Notes under the pieces: model-generated
Seen by the model: the letters and a program-made list of their open reading frames with translations, nothing else
Told to the model about the DNA's origin: nothing
The model's database searches: none
Assembly (NCBI GenBank): GCA_013288335.1
Contig: JABDCC010000004.1
Location: forward strand, 1 to 64,000
Direction of reading: 5' to 3'
Source of the DNA: Alphaproteobacteria bacterium
GTDB taxonomy: Bacteria > Pseudomonadota > Alphaproteobacteria > Rickettsiales > JABCZZ01
Length of the DNA stretch: 64,000 nucleotides
Shown here: piece by piece, positions 17,544 to 26,322 of the stretch
Numbering within the stretch: the first letter of the stretch is position 1
How the letters are laid out: each line of letters starts with the position of its first letter
Translations under genes and position numbers: made by a program

Positions 17544-17702
17544 ATGAAAAAATTTACTATAGCAACTATCAGCAAAATAGCTTTGTTCTCAGTTACTCTG
17601 GCGATACTTTCTGCTTGTTCTGCAAGCTGCCATTGCCCTACTTGCCCTAACCAAAGCCAAACACCGACGACGACTATTATTCACGAACCAAACGGCTACT
17701 AA
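17544..17702 (+). CDS. Small Cys-rich lipoprotein
   Basis: The start is moved to MKKFTIATIS (track residue 19) because TTAAGGAGCTTAAA precedes it. The 52-aa precursor has a lipobox LAILSAC; the mature part SCHCPTCPNQ holds further Cys in a CHCPTC pattern that could bind metal or form disulfides, followed by a Thr/Pro tail. Outer-membrane lipoprotein is likely. Confidence 0.65.
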   Translation: MKKFTIATISKIALFSVTLAILSACSASCHCPTCPNQSQTPTTTIIHEPNGY

Positions 17703-17744
17703 TATTTTATTAGCAGCACAATAACGCCATTTTGAAAGATTTTT

Positions 17745-17897
17745 ATGTCAACTATTTTACTCGTTATTTTGATTTTAATGCTAATTGGCGTCCTTCCGAC
17801 TTGGCCACATAGCCAAAACTGGGGTTATTATCCAAGTGGTGGTTTGGGCTTAGTTCTTATCATATTACTAATACTCATGCTAATGGGACGAATATAA
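17745..17897 (+). CDS. DUF3309 small membrane protein
   Basis: This 50-aa ORF is missing from the track. It reads MSTILLVILILMLIGVLPTW, then the polar loop PHSQNWGYYPSGGLG and a second helix ending LMLMGRI. The LPTWPHS...GYYPSGGLG core is the DUF3309 signature. Two short helices in the membrane; function unknown. GAAAGATTTTT precedes the start. It lies between two small lipoprotein genes on the same strand. Confidence 0.85.
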   Translation: MSTILLVILILMLIGVLPTWPHSQNWGYYPSGGLGLVLIILLILMLMGRI

Positions 17898-17918
17898 ATA
17901 AATAACAAGGAGATTGTC

Positions 17919-18119
17919 ATGAAAATTATAAAAATTGCGAGTGCACTGATAGTGCTGAGCAGTCTCTCTGGGTGTTATGTGGCCCCCGCCCAACCAGCGT
18001 ATGTTGCACCTGCTCCTTATCCTGGCTATTACGCTTACCCCGCCCCAGCATATTACGCAGCGCCAGTTTCCCTGGGCGTAAATGTAGGTGGTGGCGGTGG
18101 CTACTGGCGTCGTCATTAA
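17919..18119 (+). CDS. Small Tyr/Pro/Ala-rich lipoprotein
   Basis: The 66-aa precursor has a lipobox LSSLSGC at residues 13-19. The mature chain is Pro/Tyr/Ala rich (APAPYPGYYAYPAPAYYAAP) and ends GGGGGYWRRH, a pattern common in small surface lipoproteins. AACAAGGAGATTGTC is a strong ribosome-binding site. Function unknown. Confidence 0.68.
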   Translation: MKIIKIASALIVLSSLSGCYVAPAQPAYVAPAPYPGYYAYPAPAYYAAPVSLGVNVGGGGGYWRRH

Positions 18120-18142
18120 ATCAATGATTGTAGGGATATAAT

Positions 18143-18700
18143 ATGAAGTCCGCACAGATTATAAAAACAGATCAGCCATTTTTGACAGACGTAAGAGAAT
18201 TGCGCGCTCAGGCACGTAAAAACATCGACGATGGCGCCATTACGCTTTCTTACCAAGGCGATGTCAAGCAAGCTATCGCAATTCTCCAGAACGTTCTTGC
18301 AACAGAGCTCGTATGTGTCTTGCGCTACACTATGAATGCTATTGCCGCCACTGGCATAGCCAGTGAAAGCGTTAAGAAAGAGTTTGAAGAGCATGCACGT
18401 GAAGAGCAGGAGCATATGAATTTAGTGGCTGAACGCATCAATCAATTAGGCGGCACTCCTAATTTAAACCCTGAAGGACTGGCATCAAGATCCGCATCAC
18501 AATATGTGGAAGCTGAAAAGCTTGTAGATATGATAAAAGAAAACCTTATTGCCGAAAGGATTGCCTGCGAGCATTATCGTGAATTGATTCGCTTCTTTGC
18601 CGACAAAGACCCGGTAACAAGAATACTGATGGAATCTATTCTCAGCAAAGAAGAAGAGCATGCAAGTGACATGCTGGATCTACTTAAAGCACATTCCTAG
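18143..18700 (+). CDS. Ferritin-like/bacterioferritin-type diiron protein
   Basis: The 185-aa protein is a four-helix bundle of the bacterioferritin/DPS-like superfamily. Ligand candidates are E55 (LATELVCVLRY), the EEHAREEQEHMN helix, ENLIAERIACEHY and a final EEEHASDML. The Met that ligates haem in true bacterioferritin cannot be assigned. Predicted role is iron storage or protection from iron-driven oxidation. Context with Ohr and hemerythrin genes suits oxidative or iron stress. GTAGGGATATAAT precedes the start. Confidence 0.78.
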   Translation: MKSAQIIKTDQPFLTDVRELRAQARKNIDDGAITLSYQGDVKQAIAILQNVLATELVCVLRYTMNAIAATGIASESVKKEFEEHAREEQEHMNLVAERINQLGGTPNLNPEGLASRSASQYVEAEKLVDMIKENLIAERIACEHYRELIRFFADKDPVTRILMESILSKEEEHASDMLDLLKAHS

Positions 18701-18705
18701 CAAGT

Positions 18706-19524
18706 TTATTTTACTGCTTGAGCGGCAATATCTTCATTGGTTTTAAACGTCATAGCCCATGAATATAAGGCTACGAACATCAATACATCCAGTAATAATC
18801 CGAAAAGCAAATACATCACGGGCATAAATAACGGGCTGATTCCTATTATCAGACTATGCAGCAAAAACTGGAACGGCAGCGCGATGATAAAATACATAAT
18901 TATCATCAGAGTAGTGACCAGTTTATTAAAAAATGCAAAATCAAAAATATAATATATCAGCGCAAGTAATGGAGATATCAGAAATAAAAGATAAAACCCA
19001 AGTGCCATAACACCATAGAGATAATTAGACATGTCGTAAGGTACTTTATCAGGGTGGATGAAAAAATAAATGGAGGCAGAGAACTGAATCACCAATGCCG
19101 CGCGCAGCAAATAAATGGCCGGTAAATATTTCTTAGGAAGAAAATCCGTTATAACCATAATGAGTATACAGGCTATCAGATTGATCCAAACAGCACTATG
19201 AGAAGGTGCCGCAAGCGGCACTTCCGGCACCGGTATAAAAAGTGTTTGTCCGAGCAGAGATATATCCATATACGACAAATGCCCGTGCGGATTTATGCGT
19301 GAAATCCAGAAATTCATTATATTAGCCCAGAATAATGTAATTGAGCTCAGATTTGCGTATAGTATGAAATCAAAGAGCAAAGGCAGCAGCATAATACTTA
19401 AGATAATCGAAGGAGTAAAATCAATACTTCGCATGGAGCGATGCATTCTGATGAGCGTGCCTTGCGCGCTGGTTTTTCTGCTTTGCTGAATTTTAGCCGC
19501 TAATTTTTTTTGAGTCTTCATCAT
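18706..19524 (-). CDS. Polytopic membrane protein of the polysaccharide operon
   Basis: The 272-aa protein has a basic cytosolic N-terminus (KTQKKLAAKIQQSRKTSAQG) and about six transmembrane helices (including SIILSIMLLPLLFDFILYA and the C-terminal MYLLFGLLLDVLMFVALYSW). No catalytic motif is evident. It is the last gene of the six-gene operon, starting 1 bp after the YaiO-like gene, so a helper role in synthesis or translocation of the glycan is plausible. Confidence 0.65.
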   Translation of the reverse strand: MMKTQKKLAAKIQQSRKTSAQGTLIRMHRSMRSIDFTPSIILSIMLLPLLFDFILYANLSSITLFWANIMNFWISRINPHGHLSYMDISLLGQTLFIPVPEVPLAAPSHSAVWINLIACILIMVITDFLPKKYLPAIYLLRAALVIQFSASIYFFIHPDKVPYDMSNYLYGVMALGFYLLFLISPLLALIYYIFDFAFFNKLVTTLMIIMYFIIALPFQFLLHSLIIGISPLFMPVMYLLFGLLLDVLMFVALYSWAMTFKTNEDIAAQAVK

Positions 19525-19525
19525 A

Positions 19526-20656
19526 TTAAAAATCCTTAAATATGCCTAAATTAATGCCGGTGCGGTCATAATTCGGATTGTGATATTGCTCACCACGCGC
19601 ATCAAATCCCCAGTCGTCATTAAGCCACTGACGCCATTCGAGCGAAATAGTCTGACTGTTAAAATCGCTGAGGGCCTGACCGGGACCAATAATCTGATAG
19701 GCTTCTTCACCCCATCCATAGCGCAAAGTAACTAAATGCTTCTTCTGTTCACCCTCGGTCACTGCAACAAATTGTGAATTAGAATTTACACCACCCGGAT
19801 GGCTATTATTAAATCGGATACCGCCCTGCACAACCCATAATTCCGGGAAATAATATGTGGCGCCAAAGAAAATGCTTTGGTCGTTATGCACGTCCATCGC
19901 TTTATAATCTCCGAATCCGATGGTCGTGATCAGTTGACGATCTTCTAACCATTTACGGTTTAAGAATGCATCTACACGATAGCGCGGCAAGTATAAGCCA
20001 CCTTCTGAGCCACCAATATTGATATTACTGAACCAGTCTTCATTAAAATCATGAGTATTGCCAATGGCGCCATATACTCCGGTCTGCCTGAAAGCTGTCA
20101 GATTCAGAAGTTCAGCATTCCAGCGATTATTGGGATCAGTCTGAATTTCGCCTTTTACATATTCTCCATACCAGTTACCGTAATCATGGGTAACCGCAGA
20201 AAAATCACCACCAGCTTCTACATAGCCTGATTGCTTAAATGGCGCTGCTGGTCCCGGTGTTCCCGGTGCGCCCGGAGGTCCTGCAACCGGCATTGCCGGC
20301 GCAGAAGGTTGCGCTATACTAGTCACATTAGGTGTACTTGGAACCGTAGCAGACAGCTCTGGAGAGGCAGTATTATAAGGAGTAGTAACGGCGGGCTGCA
20401 CAATGTTTACTTTGGCCGGCGCAATAGGTGCAGGTGTAGGTTGCGGCACGGCAATTTCAGTTTCAGTTGGCTCAGTTACAGCCGCCATATTTACCGGAGC
20501 CGGCTGTGGAGATGATGCATTACCACCATCCGATGCAGAAATGGTAGACATATCCACTTCAATTTCCGAAGAATCAAGCGGAATAGCCTTTGCAGTGCCA
20601 ACCGACATTAGCAAAATCAGGATAGATGAAATTATAAATTTATGCAGCATTTGCAT
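19526..20656 (-). CDS. YaiO-family outer-membrane beta-barrel protein
   Basis: The 376-aa precursor has a signal peptide (KFIISSILILLMSVGTAKA), a long Pro/Ala/Val/Thr linker (about residues 35-140, including a PVAGPPGAPGTPGPAAPF stretch) and a C-terminal barrel of about 235 residues ending in GIFKDF. Barrel strands such as GYVEAGGDFSAVTHDYGNWY and SLEWRQWLNDDWGFDARGEQ match the YaiO outer-membrane family. In E. coli, yaiO lies near a GT2 gene (yaiP), which supports a glycan-export role here. Its start overlaps the epimerase stop by 17 bp. Confidence 0.78.
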   Translation of the reverse strand: MQMLHKFIISSILILLMSVGTAKAIPLDSSEIEVDMSTISASDGGNASSPQPAPVNMAAVTEPTETEIAVPQPTPAPIAPAKVNIVQPAVTTPYNTASPELSATVPSTPNVTSIAQPSAPAMPVAGPPGAPGTPGPAAPFKQSGYVEAGGDFSAVTHDYGNWYGEYVKGEIQTDPNNRWNAELLNLTAFRQTGVYGAIGNTHDFNEDWFSNINIGGSEGGLYLPRYRVDAFLNRKWLEDRQLITTIGFGDYKAMDVHNDQSIFFGATYYFPELWVVQGGIRFNNSHPGGVNSNSQFVAVTEGEQKKHLVTLRYGWGEEAYQIIGPGQALSDFNSQTISLEWRQWLNDDWGFDARGEQYHNPNYDRTGINLGIFKDF

Positions 20657-21857
20657 ACGTTACCTCTTTAAGTTTTTTTTTAAGTAAAATATTGCAAATA
20701 CTATCTGCAGTCGTTCCGTCACCAAATGGATTTTCCGCGTTACACATAGCATTATACATATCAACATTTGTGCGAAGGCTATTCACCTCAGCTATTATAT
20801 TATTCTTTTCAGTTCCGATTAACTTGCCCGCCCCTACTTCTATAATTTCCTGACGCTCGGTAGTATCGCGCAGCACAAGCACCGGGGTATTAAGTGCCAC
20901 AGCTTCTTCCTGTATTCCGCCAGAATCAGTCAGCGCCATCCAGGAATTCTTGAGCACCCAGAGTAAAACCGGGTAACTCAGAGGCTCAGTTAAATGGAGG
21001 CGACTGGAGATATCTGCTTGCAGATTGGCAAATGATTTATGTACCACCTCTTTTACTTTAGGATTGGGATGAACAGCCCAAACTACGATCATATCATCAT
21101 GTTTCTTGAGTAATTCAACGATGGCCTGAGCAATCGATTGTATGTTGTTTCGTTCCTGATTCTCGCGACGGTGTACCGTTACCATTACTATTTTATGTGA
21201 CTCAGTTCTTGAACTTAATTGATCAACCAAATCAGATTCTGTGCCCTGAATTTTATTTTTATGCTCTAATAATTTCTTTGCGCCCATTCTGGCGGCTTCG
21301 ACAATAGTATTGCCCACCATATAAATATCAGACTCAGCAACACCCTCACTCAGCAAATTCTGCTTGGCACGTGCACTCGGTGCAAAATGCCATTTGGCCA
21401 ACTGCGCAATCAGCACGCGGTTCTTTTCTTCCGGAAATGGATCATATGCGTTATGCGATCGCAAGCCCGCTTCAACATGCGCTACCGGTATTTTCTGATA
21501 AAATGCAGCCATCGCCCCCATAAGTGCACTGCTCGTGTCACCATGTACCAGCACCATAGAAGGATTCACTTCCATCGTAACTGCTGAAATCTTGTGTAGC
21601 AAAAGACTACTGAGCACCGCCAGGTCAGAGGCTTTTTCATTTCCGTTAGCAGTGGTGGACTGCGTGCGATCCAAATCAATACTGTAATCGGGAGTAACGC
21701 CAAATAAATCATAGAGCGAATCCGCCATATCACTATGCTGCCCGGTATGAAGTAAAACAGGCTGCACATTACGTCTCTTGAGTTCAAAATATACCGGCAG
21801 CATTTTGATTATTTCCGGCCTTGTACCCATAGACAGGAGAATTTTTTGTGTACTCAT
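20640..21857 (-). CDS. wecB: UDP-N-acetylglucosamine 2-epimerase (non-hydrolysing)
   Basis: The start is moved to MSTQKILLSMGTRPEIIKML (track residue 7) because GGGAGGAGAATT lies before it. The 405-aa enzyme has the WecB fold: MGTRPEIIK, the HTGQH loop, HVEAGLRSHN, and DSGGIQEEAVALNTPVLVLR for UDP binding. It converts UDP-GlcNAc to UDP-ManNAc. No wecC dehydrogenase lies nearby, so the operon may use UDP-ManNAc itself. The start overlaps the previous stop by 4 bp. Confidence 0.9.
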   Translation of the reverse strand: MSTQKILLSMGTRPEIIKMLPVYFELKRRNVQPVLLHTGQHSDMADSLYDLFGVTPDYSIDLDRTQSTTANGNEKASDLAVLSSLLLHKISAVTMEVNPSMVLVHGDTSSALMGAMAAFYQKIPVAHVEAGLRSHNAYDPFPEEKNRVLIAQLAKWHFAPSARAKQNLLSEGVAESDIYMVGNTIVEAARMGAKKLLEHKNKIQGTESDLVDQLSSRTESHKIVMVTVHRRENQERNNIQSIAQAIVELLKKHDDMIVVWAVHPNPKVKEVVHKSFANLQADISSRLHLTEPLSYPVLLWVLKNSWMALTDSGGIQEEAVALNTPVLVLRDTTERQEIIEVGAGKLIGTEKNNIIAEVNSLRTNVDMYNAMCNAENPFGDGTTADSICNILLKKKLKEVTYANAA

Positions 21858-22858
21858 AATTCTCCTCCCACGCATGGTATTTTTTTGTCGTCACCGGTTA
21901 CATGCATGTGCAATTTTACCGCTTGCAAAGTCACCTCTTCGAGCACATTCCAGTGTACACTATAACGCATTGGTTCTGCATGGCTCTGCCAGCAAAGCGC
22001 AGAATAGTTATCACCCATGTTAAGTGAAGCAATGGCAACCAACCCCCAGGTATAGTCAACAATTCTCTGCGTCATCCATTCCTTGCCGTTAGACTTAATC
22101 CATTTCCAGTACACATTCTGTTCAACGAGATTATCTTGCAAGGGGTAAAGTAAAGGATAAATCTGAGCGACCTTATCCGGATAAAACTTAACTTCCGTTC
22201 TTGGCTGAGTGGATATCAGAAACTTATCGCTATTTTTTTGCTTAAATACATTGAGAATATTATTTCCTAAATCTTCGGCCTTCTCATTATAAACTTTTGC
22301 TTCTTTTTCATTACCAAAACGCTTCTGTTGCAAGGCAATGCTCTTAAAAGCCGCATACACTTCTACATTGTCCATCAGCAAGCCAACGGAGAGTTTTTCT
22401 GAAATATGATATATTCCAAGCTCATCATCATAAAGAGCAGCCAATTGTTCTTCTGCCGAATCGACACTCTTTTTCCATGCTTCTGGCAAGCCACTGTCAG
22501 GTGCTAAGCGATACAGTAATTCCACCCACATAGCAGAGATAGCGTCGTCCGCATCAGCAGGCGCATAAATATGCCAGTAACCTTGATTATCGCGTTTGTA
22601 GCGCTCAAACAATCCATCGTTTCTCTGTGCATGGATTGCCCATTTTACCCAGGCTTTAGCAGGCTTCTGAATTTTTAATCCCGCATCCTGTGCAGTAAGT
22701 AAAGCCTTAGTGGCAAAATACGGATCAACTGTATCACCTTTATATCCATTGGTTATTGCACCATCCTTATCTTGATATCCGGAAATATCCAGATCCTCTG
22801 CAATAGCTCCAAAAGGTAGGCAGATGAGTGTTATGATGGATAGTAAGCCGAATCTCAT
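21854..22858 (-). CDS. Periplasmic six-hairpin glycosidase-like protein
   Basis: The 334-aa precursor has a signal peptide (LLSIITLICLPFGAIA). The mature protein looks like an alpha/alpha toroid: repeated paired helices with acidic clusters (DADDAISAMWVELLYRL, LMDNVEVYAAFKSIA, IVDYTWGLVAIASLNMGD). That is the layout of GH8/GH88/GH105-type and related hydrolases or lyases, but I cannot assign a family or confirm catalytic residues. In synthase-dependent operons a periplasmic hydrolase commonly trims the polymer during export. It overlaps both neighbours by 4 bp. Confidence 0.6.
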   Translation of the reverse strand: MRFGLLSIITLICLPFGAIAEDLDISGYQDKDGAITNGYKGDTVDPYFATKALLTAQDAGLKIQKPAKAWVKWAIHAQRNDGLFERYKRDNQGYWHIYAPADADDAISAMWVELLYRLAPDSGLPEAWKKSVDSAEEQLAALYDDELGIYHISEKLSVGLLMDNVEVYAAFKSIALQQKRFGNEKEAKVYNEKAEDLGNNILNVFKQKNSDKFLISTQPRTEVKFYPDKVAQIYPLLYPLQDNLVEQNVYWKWIKSNGKEWMTQRIVDYTWGLVAIASLNMGDNYSALCWQSHAEPMRYSVHWNVLEEVTLQAVKLHMHVTGDDKKIPCVGGEL

Positions 22859-23964
22859 GCAGCAACCTTTTTATAGGCTGTAGCGGAATTTCTTATAACA
22901 TCGGCAGTTTCATCCGCCCATATCGTACCGTGCGCAACCACTCCGCTCATCACTTTTATAAACAGCGCACTGACTGTGGTTGGGTTTGCTTCAGAACCAA
23001 TCCTGCTTCCGCTTTCAATCAGAATCGTATCTTCGGCGACAACTGGACCATTAACATGGCAATTCGTTTCCATGTGAATATCACCCGCGCTAAAGAGAGA
23101 ACCCTCTATCGTAACACCGGTATAAAGATACATATCCTGATTGCTTTTGACGCTGCCTTTAATATGCGAGCCAGCACCTATCACTACATTTCCCGTAGCA
23201 ACAAGATCGCCATCAAAGAAACTATTTGCCTTAATGTGAATATCTCCATCAATCAGCCAGCGCCTTTCGTATCTGTCTTTTACGTTAGGAATTTCGGTGA
23301 TCGTTGTAAGACCGGTATTTTTGTGTTCCAATTCACGCGCCGGCTCCACATTCCCAAAAAGTATAATCGGGGCATTGAGCCTTTCAAAACTGCAACTCTC
23401 GGCAATAGTGATAGAATTATTTGCTGTTGCACGTCCATATAAATGGCTCTCTTCTTTCACGCTCAATGAAGCATTACTATGCACCCAACGCAGAATATTG
23501 CAGCCTTTGCCGATTTCAATGTCACCCTCTGCCATCAATGCACGCAGACGGTTATTATTCCCAGATTTAATGGTTTCGTAGCCATATATTTCTGTTTCAT
23601 AAAACATGTTATCGGGCAGAGTCAGTGCAAAAGCCCCAAGCAATAGTTTTTTGGTATCGGCGCTATTGATTTCTTTCTGTTCAAATATTGGCAATCCCTG
23701 TTTGCCAATTATCTGAAACTTGGTTCCATTTGCAAGTTCACCTTCCTGGAATTTTACACCTGCTTTGTCGCGGGTAGAAAAGAAACTATCAAAATTCTTT
23801 TCAAGATATAACCGGAATCCTGTGGCAAAATATTTAGGATCGGTGTCGTATTCCTGAATCACCCGAAGTGGCTTTGCATCACTTGCCACAGCGAGTTCCG
23901 CAAATCCTGGCAGCAACGGCAAAGTAAATATAATCAATGTTATAATGATGAATAATAAAATCAT
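22855..23964 (-). CDS. Membrane-anchored bactofilin-like polymer-forming protein
   Basis: The 369-aa protein starts with one hydrophobic helix (LLFIIITLIIFTLPLLPGFA), then a globular part. From about residue 235 it has short regular strands typical of bactofilin beta-helices: DGDLVATGNVVIGAGSHIKG, SLFSAGDIHMETNCHVNGPV and VAEDTILIESGSRIG. Bactofilins polymerise without nucleotide and are usually cytosolic; here the N-terminal helix suggests periplasmic display or membrane tethering. It lies 4 bp after the GT2 synthase, so it may organise the synthesis machinery. Confidence 0.68.
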   Translation of the reverse strand: MILLFIIITLIIFTLPLLPGFAELAVASDAKPLRVIQEYDTDPKYFATGFRLYLEKNFDSFFSTRDKAGVKFQEGELANGTKFQIIGKQGLPIFEQKEINSADTKKLLLGAFALTLPDNMFYETEIYGYETIKSGNNNRLRALMAEGDIEIGKGCNILRWVHSNASLSVKEESHLYGRATANNSITIAESCSFERLNAPIILFGNVEPARELEHKNTGLTTITEIPNVKDRYERRWLIDGDIHIKANSFFDGDLVATGNVVIGAGSHIKGSVKSNQDMYLYTGVTIEGSLFSAGDIHMETNCHVNGPVVAEDTILIESGSRIGSEANPTTVSALFIKVMSGVVAHGTIWADETADVIRNSATAYKKVAA

Positions 23965-23968
23965 GTAA

Positions 23969-25252
23969 TCATTCCTGCTCTATTACGAAGTTATTATCTC
24001 TGAACCGCGGGGTTTTCACCCAGGTTCTTGGATGGCATCCGTTAGCGCCACTGAGTAACTGTGCAATAGTGGCAATAGAAACGGTTACCGCGCTGATTAA
24101 AAAATTAAAGAGGTTGAAAGGCAAAAGCAGTACGCGTTTTTTACCGCCGTCTAAATGCACTGCTGAGGTGATTTCAAAAAACGCTGCGAAATTGCCGATA
24201 GTGCCAAATGCCGTAATAGCAAATAAGGCCAACGATCCCACCAACAGATTATTCTCACCCATATAAAATAAGAGAATCGCAATCGTCCAGCCTAACATAA
24301 CGATAGGCGACATCATATACACACCAAGCAACAATATACTGTCGATTTTTTCTGAAAGGCTCACTTTCTTGGTAGCAAAACATTGGAAGGTATAACGGCA
24401 CATGGACTGGTTATGCCCTTTAGCCCAGCGCGTAATCTGATTCATGCGCACCGGCCAGGTTTCCGGCGCTTCTTCGTAGCACTCGGAGTGATTCTGATAG
24501 ACCGACTTCCAACCTTTTAGAATCGTGCGATACGTAATATCCGTATCTTCGGCAAGCGTATCTTCCAGCCAGCCGCCAACGCTTTCAAGCGCAGCTCTTC
24601 TAACACCACCCACTGTGCCGCCATATTGTGGAACAAGGCCAAGATTCATACGTGCCTGCTGGTCAACCTGATAACCGCCCGCACGTTCCAGATCTAAAAG
24701 ACGGGTAAGCAGATTATAACCGGTATTAACCGGAACAACGCGCCCCATCACTAACCCAACTTCCGGATCAAAGAATGGCGCAGCAAGCTGCTTTATGAGG
24801 CCGAGGCCGGGAATGTAATCCGCATCAAATATAATAATAATTTCACTATCGATATATTGCGTCGCATCCCTAAGCGCGGAAGCTTTTCCAGGATGATCAT
24901 TTTCTTTACGGTGTAATACTTTTATAATCTCGGGATAGCGCGCAGCAAAATCGTCAATGATTTCGGCAGTGCGATCGGTGGAGCGATCATTTGCTATCAT
25001 TATTTTGAATTTATTGCTGGGGTAATTGACCCGAAGCAATGCTTCAATTGAATTTTCGATAACTGCTTCTTCATTATGCGCAGCGACCAGCACCGTAACA
25101 TTCGGCCAACTGGCGGTATCTATATTGATGTAAGGATGTCTTTGTCTGCCAAATAACCTGTTCAGGGTAAATGTATAGTGCCTGATGGTGTAGACGAGGA
25201 TCAGCCCTATGATTACGAACAGTGTAAATTTTAATACGAGTACAAACATCAC
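23969..25252 (-). CDS. Processive GT2 polysaccharide synthase
   Basis: The 427-aa membrane enzyme has an N-terminal helix, a GT2 catalytic domain (about 50-290) and C-terminal helices. Visible motifs are VAAHNEEAVIENSIEALL, the DDD-type FDADYI, the acceptor LAEDTDITYR (ED) and QITRWAKG (QxxRW), the set used by processive synthases such as PgaC, BcsA and hyaluronan synthases. There is no PilZ domain, so direct c-di-GMP control is not supported. It is the first gene of the operon and sets the polymer; the neighbouring 2-epimerase suggests ManNAc-containing product. Confidence 0.85.
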   Translation of the reverse strand: MMFVLVLKFTLFVIIGLILVYTIRHYTFTLNRLFGRQRHPYINIDTASWPNVTVLVAAHNEEAVIENSIEALLRVNYPSNKFKIMIANDRSTDRTAEIIDDFAARYPEIIKVLHRKENDHPGKASALRDATQYIDSEIIIIFDADYIPGLGLIKQLAAPFFDPEVGLVMGRVVPVNTGYNLLTRLLDLERAGGYQVDQQARMNLGLVPQYGGTVGGVRRAALESVGGWLEDTLAEDTDITYRTILKGWKSVYQNHSECYEEAPETWPVRMNQITRWAKGHNQSMCRYTFQCFATKKVSLSEKIDSILLLGVYMMSPIVMLGWTIAILLFYMGENNLLVGSLALFAITAFGTIGNFAAFFEITSAVHLDGGKKRVLLLPFNLFNFLISAVTVSIATIAQLLSGANGCHPRTWVKTPRFRDNNFVIEQE

Positions 25253-25287
25253 TGACTTTCTTTAACAATAGTTAACAATTGGTTAAG

Positions 25288-25336
25288 CTTATAAGATTAT
25301 AATCCATTATAAGTCAATATGTACTTGGCTTATAAG
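25288..25336. promoter_or_regulatory. Three TTATAAG sites upstream of the polysaccharide operon
   Basis: The palindrome CTTATAAG occurs at 25288 and 25329, inside a 10-bp inverted repeat AGCTTATAAG/CTTATAAGCT, with ATTATAAG between them at 25306. They lie 36-84 bp before the synthase start and could be operators or -10 elements. Confidence 0.4.
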
Positions 25337-25417
25337 CTAAAAAACAGCGTCAGTATAAATTAAAATCATAGCCAAATATCTAAAGATATTATGAGGTATA
25401 TATCTGAAATTGTTTAA

Positions 25418-26314
25418 TTAATTATTTGGATTTGGATTTTTTATCATGGCCGCAACCAGCAACGGCACGTTATGCTTGAACATACTCATATAATCAGGCG
25501 CATCACCGCCCGATGCCGATAAAGCATCAGAATAAAGCGTACCACCCACAAATGCACCTGCATCAGCTTCCAATTGTTTAATGAGCCGCGAGTCGGTCAT
25601 ATTCTCAAAAAATACCGCAGTAATTTTTTGCTGGCGAATCTGGTCAATAAGTTTTGCCATATCGGCAGCCGTTGCTTCGCTTTCTGTACTCACACCAAGC
25701 GGCGCGATAAATTCCACACCGTAAGCATGCGCAAAATACTGAAACGCATCATGAGTACTGATAACTTTGCGTTTTGTGGGCGGCACCGTGTTTATTTCTT
25801 CCCTCACCCATTTGTCCAAATTATCCAACTTATTCAAATAAACTTTTGAGTTATTCTTATATTGTGATGAATTAATTTTATCAGCAAGTGCCAGCGCATC
25901 AGTAATATTGCCAACATAAATCTTTCCATTTTCTATATTTTGCCAGGCATGTGGATCAAAAGCCTTGCTGCCACGTTCCAATGAACTAAGCGGCGTGATT
26001 CCTTTGGTTACGACAATCACCTGTCCTTTATAACCCGATGACTTTATCAACCGCTCCATCCAACCCTCAAGGCCAAGCCCATTGATAAAAACCAGATCGG
26101 CATTGGCAAGCGATTTGGCATCAGCCGGGGTGGGATCATATTCATGCACATCACCGTTTGGACCAACCAGTACTTTCAACTCAACATTATCACCAGCGAC
26201 TTGGCCTACCATATCGCCGAGTATACTGAAGCTCACCACCACCTTAAGTTTTCCATCCGCATGGGCAGCAAAAGCCGTACAACATATCATGAGTATCAGA
26301 ACTATTTTGCGCAC
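25418..26314 (-). CDS. znuA: Zinc ABC transporter substrate-binding protein
   Basis: I place the start at the GTG at 26314 (MRKIVLILMICCTAFAAHAD), since the track ATG at 26401 would overlap the permease by 79 bp and spoil the signal peptide. The 298-aa periplasmic protein is a cluster A-I metal-binding protein with ligand His in GDVHEYDPTPAD, FDPHAWQNI and STHDAFQYFAHAYG and an acidic residue in GGTLYSDAL. The His-rich loop of some ZnuA is absent. It is the last gene of the zur-znu operon, and Zur context favours zinc over manganese. Confidence 0.85.
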   Translation of the reverse strand: MRKIVLILMICCTAFAAHADGKLKVVVSFSILGDMVGQVAGDNVELKVLVGPNGDVHEYDPTPADAKSLANADLVFINGLGLEGWMERLIKSSGYKGQVIVVTKGITPLSSLERGSKAFDPHAWQNIENGKIYVGNITDALALADKINSSQYKNNSKVYLNKLDNLDKWVREEINTVPPTKRKVISTHDAFQYFAHAYGVEFIAPLGVSTESEATAADMAKLIDQIRQQKITAVFFENMTDSRLIKQLEADAGAFVGGTLYSDALSASGGDAPDYMSMFKHNVPLLVAAMIKNPNPNN

Positions 26315-26322
26315 GTTCAAAC

